Shown here piece by piece: positions 32,921 through 34,547 of a DNA stretch of 34,547 nucleotides. A model generated the notes under the pieces. That model worked only from the letters and a program-made list of their open reading frames with translations. It was not told the origin of the DNA and made no database searches. Numbering within the stretch: position 1 is the stretch's first letter; every line of letters starts with the position of its first letter. Source of the DNA: Planctomycetaceae bacterium. Lineage in GTDB: Bacteria; Planctomycetota; Planctomycetia; Pirellulales; Lacipirellulaceae. The DNA is taken from assembly GCA_002713555.1 (NCBI GenBank), contig PATG01000104.1:1-34547 (forward strand), read 5' to 3'. A program made the position numbers and the translations under genes.

Positions 32921-34144
32921 ATGTTTTCCCTTCACGAAACTACCCAGCGCCGAGTCTGCCGCGTGCTCTTTGTGGTCTTGTGCGTTATTCCAACGCTGTT
33001 GACCCTAGGGTGGATTGCTAATTTTTATCGGCCGTGGCGGAATAGCGACTTGCAGCGTGAGATTGGCGAACGATTGCATCTGATCGCCTCGGTGGATGAA
33101 TTGGCAAGTCCAAAGCCTGGGGTAACTACATTGGGTAGCTTGCAATTGGCCGATTTGCATACTCAAAAACCACTCGGTCGGATCGACACCTTGAACTGCC
33201 AGTGGCAAGATTCACGGTTGGTACTCCACGCAGATTTGCTGGAATTAGAAGTTTCTCAGTTGCCCCATACGGCGCATGCCTTGGCCACCTGGTTGGCAGG
33301 AGATCGTCCGGTGCAAGTCGACTTGCATGTGGATCAAGTTGTTTTTTTAGGTGGACCTTTTGAAATTGCTACCTGGAGAAAAATGCAATTCACAAGTGGA
33401 TGGTCTGAGGATTTGAGCAAACAGATAAAAATAACAGTGGCTCCTGCTGAAATAGACTCGATTCTATCTCTGGAAGTGATGCGTTCGGGGACAGCCATGC
33501 ATTTAAACTTAGATGCACGACAAGCTCCACTGCCGGCATGGCTCTTGACTGATTTGCTACCCGGTGGTCTCCATCGTTGTCCTGCGGCGAATTTTAAAGG
33601 TTTGGCGAAGATCAACTGGCCAGCCACACAGGCTCAAGGAAGTCTTCAGGGGCAATTTAGCAATATCGACCTTTCCGAGTGGCTTGGCACACAAGGCCCC
33701 AATCGTTTGAAAGGCAATGCCTCTCTCAAACTACAAAAGCTTCTCTGGCAGAGTCAGCGTATCGAAATGGCTGTAGGCGATTTGGAGGCGACGCACGGTG
33801 GAGCAAGCAGAACATTGATAGATGCGGCCGTCAAATGGCTGCAATGTCTGAAGACTTCGGCCTGCGAAAGCAAGCTTCGTGTCCATTCGACTACGTTGGT
33901 ACCTTATGATAGGCTAACTTTTTCATTCCACTTGGATAGTTCAGGACTAAAGATAGTCGGCCAAAGTATGCCCAGGTTTTTACTGACACATCAGGGGGAA
34001 CCTTTACTAGGCGAACCGTCCTCAATACTCCCCATTGCAGCATTGGTTCAGTTTCTCCATCTTCCCGTAGCCGGTTGGTTGCCAGATACAACAGCGGCCC
34101 ACGAAATGGCTGGTGGACTGCCACTGCCGAGCCCGACTCAGTAA
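32921..34144 (+). CDS. Membrane-anchored hypothetical protein
   Basis: This 407-residue protein has a short cytoplasmic N-tail and one TM (VLFVVLCVIPTLLTLGWIANF, near residues 15-36). The rest is predicted extracytoplasmic and rich in beta-structure pattern, with repeating strands of the type TLGSLQLADLHT and LHADLLELEVSQL. That resembles AsmA/DUF-type beta-rich envelope proteins only loosely. No catalytic motif is recognised. It might help maintain the envelope; this is a guess from topology. The gene converges with the truncated gene at 34148, three bases away. It lies 90 bases downstream of aroC and could be co-transcribed with it. Confidence 0.7.
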   Translation: MFSLHETTQRRVCRVLFVVLCVIPTLLTLGWIANFYRPWRNSDLQREIGERLHLIASVDELASPKPGVTTLGSLQLADLHTQKPLGRIDTLNCQWQDSRLVLHADLLELEVSQLPHTAHALATWLAGDRPVQVDLHVDQVVFLGGPFEIATWRKMQFTSGWSEDLSKQIKITVAPAEIDSILSLEVMRSGTAMHLNLDARQAPLPAWLLTDLLPGGLHRCPAANFKGLAKINWPATQAQGSLQGQFSNIDLSEWLGTQGPNRLKGNASLKLQKLLWQSQRIEMAVGDLEATHGGASRTLIDAAVKWLQCLKTSACESKLRVHSTTLVPYDRLTFSFHLDSSGLKIVGQSMPRFLLTHQGEPLLGEPSSILPIAALVQFLHLPVAGWLPDTTAAHEMAGGLPLPSPTQ

Positions 34145-34147
34145 AGT

Positions 34148-34350
34148 CTACTTCGAAACAATCTCAATTACGGAATCGTCAGTGGCTGCATATTTGTCTA
34201 CAGCACGGCGTCCTAAATTCTTATTCATTTGTGTTGTAGTACAATGTGCCAAGAAGTTGGCTGGAGTTACCTGTCCCAGATGAACCAATTGCTGGAGCAT
34301 CTGTTCTGCTTCACTCAATTTTCCTGCTTCGAATAAGTCGAGTGCGATTG
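34148..34350 (-). pseudogene. 3' fragment of a TPR-like gene, interrupted by an IS element
   Basis: The frame reads IALDLFEAGKLSEAEQMLQQ, LVHLGQVTPANFLAHC and TTTQMNKNLGRRAVDKYA, ending ...EIVSK with a TAG stop at 34148-34150. The helical LFEAGKLSEAEQML pattern is TPR-like. The coding sequence runs into the end of an insertion sequence near 34350, beyond which an IS3-type transposase occupies the same strand. The 5' part of the gene should lie beyond the IS, outside this window. It is either a gene split by the IS or a broken remnant. Confidence 0.65.
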
Positions 34351-34547
34351 TGACCCACCCCCGCGGGTGAAATCCATTTTTTAAGTTGCGGTTTTACTTT
34401 CCTTTGGGCTGGTTTGATTCTGGTGCTGGGGGACGATACCCTAAACAGCTGTGTGGACGAACTGTGTTGTAATGTCTTCTCCATCGCTCGCTGACGCGAT
34501 TTGGTCCTAGTACGCACATGCTAGACTGCTGCGTGCCTGCGGGTCGG
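34349..34547 (-). mobile_element. 3' end of an IS3-family insertion sequence (continues off the window)
   Basis: One terminus is placed near TGTGACCCACCCCCGCGG at 34349-34366, where coding similarity of the host gene stops; this resembles the TGACC/CCCCC-type IS3 ends. The transposase C-terminus lies just inside it. The exact inverted repeat and the target duplication cannot be checked because the other end is outside. Confidence 0.6.
34394..34547 (-). CDS. IS3-family transposase, integrase-core C-terminus (partial)
   Basis: Reading leftward from the window edge, about 50 residues are visible: NRVSERWRRH, then HYNTVRPHSCLGYRPPAPE, and a stop (TAA) at 34394-34396. The HYNxxRPHSxLGYxxPxE block is the hallmark of the rve/DDE integrase C-terminus in IS3-type transposases. 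The beginning of the gene and the rest of the IS are outside the window. Confidence 0.85.
   Translation of the reverse strand, partial: RPAGTQQSSMCVLGPNRVSERWRRHYNTVRPHSCLGYRPPAPESNQPKGK

Overview
The window reads as chromosomal DNA of a planctomycete, most likely a Pirellulaceae relative. This is inferred from the gene content: small secreted or lipoprotein genes, a TPR-CHAT protein with a signal peptide, an N-terminal cyclase-like / Ser-Thr kinase receptor, a formylglycine-type sulfatase remnant, a FemAB/BioF2-like acyltransferase and a GH10-like protein. Other supporting signs are moderate GC, weak or absent Shine-Dalgarno sites before many genes, and mostly single-gene transcription units. 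No rRNA, tRNA, CRISPR array or prophage was seen.

Left part (1-9400): a purple-acid-phosphatase-like secreted metallophosphoesterase (cut by the window edge) sits in an operon with a DoxX-like membrane protein. A 645-base gene-poor stretch follows, holding a 312-bp segment bounded by perfect 28-bp inverted repeats. Next come a small Cys-rich lipoprotein and a strongly structured spacer that may encode an RNA. On the minus strand follow lepA (EF-4), a ROK glucokinase, and a CinA-like/nucleotidylyltransferase fusion. A divergent GNAT-fold acyltransferase and a small lipoprotein complete this part.

Middle (9400-23600): a secreted 1006-residue TPR-CHAT protein whose catalytic dyad looks lost; a DUF4404 gene broken by a one-base shift in a G run; a 180-bp palindromic, MITE-like element; a small repeat-rich secreted protein; and a 903-residue receptor with cyclase-like, protein kinase, TM and Cache-like regions. 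These are followed by a BASS-family transporter, an MFS transporter, a YceH (DUF480) protein and an OmpR-type two-component pair.

Right part (23600-34547): alaS, a STAS-domain protein, a GH10-like protein lacking both catalytic glutamates, purC, a decayed sulfatase, aroC and a membrane-anchored hypothetical protein. The right edge holds the 3' end of another gene, apparently interrupted by an IS3-type insertion sequence that runs out of the window.

Housekeeping functions (lepA, glk, alaS, purC, aroC) are interspersed with accessory or signalling genes. I do not see one large coherent new gene system. The most interesting signals are the pseudo-enzyme versions of four families (CHAT, GH10, cyclase, CinA), the structured spacer at 2751-2950, the palindromic element with its relics, and a repeated ATTTCTA motif in a divergent promoter region.
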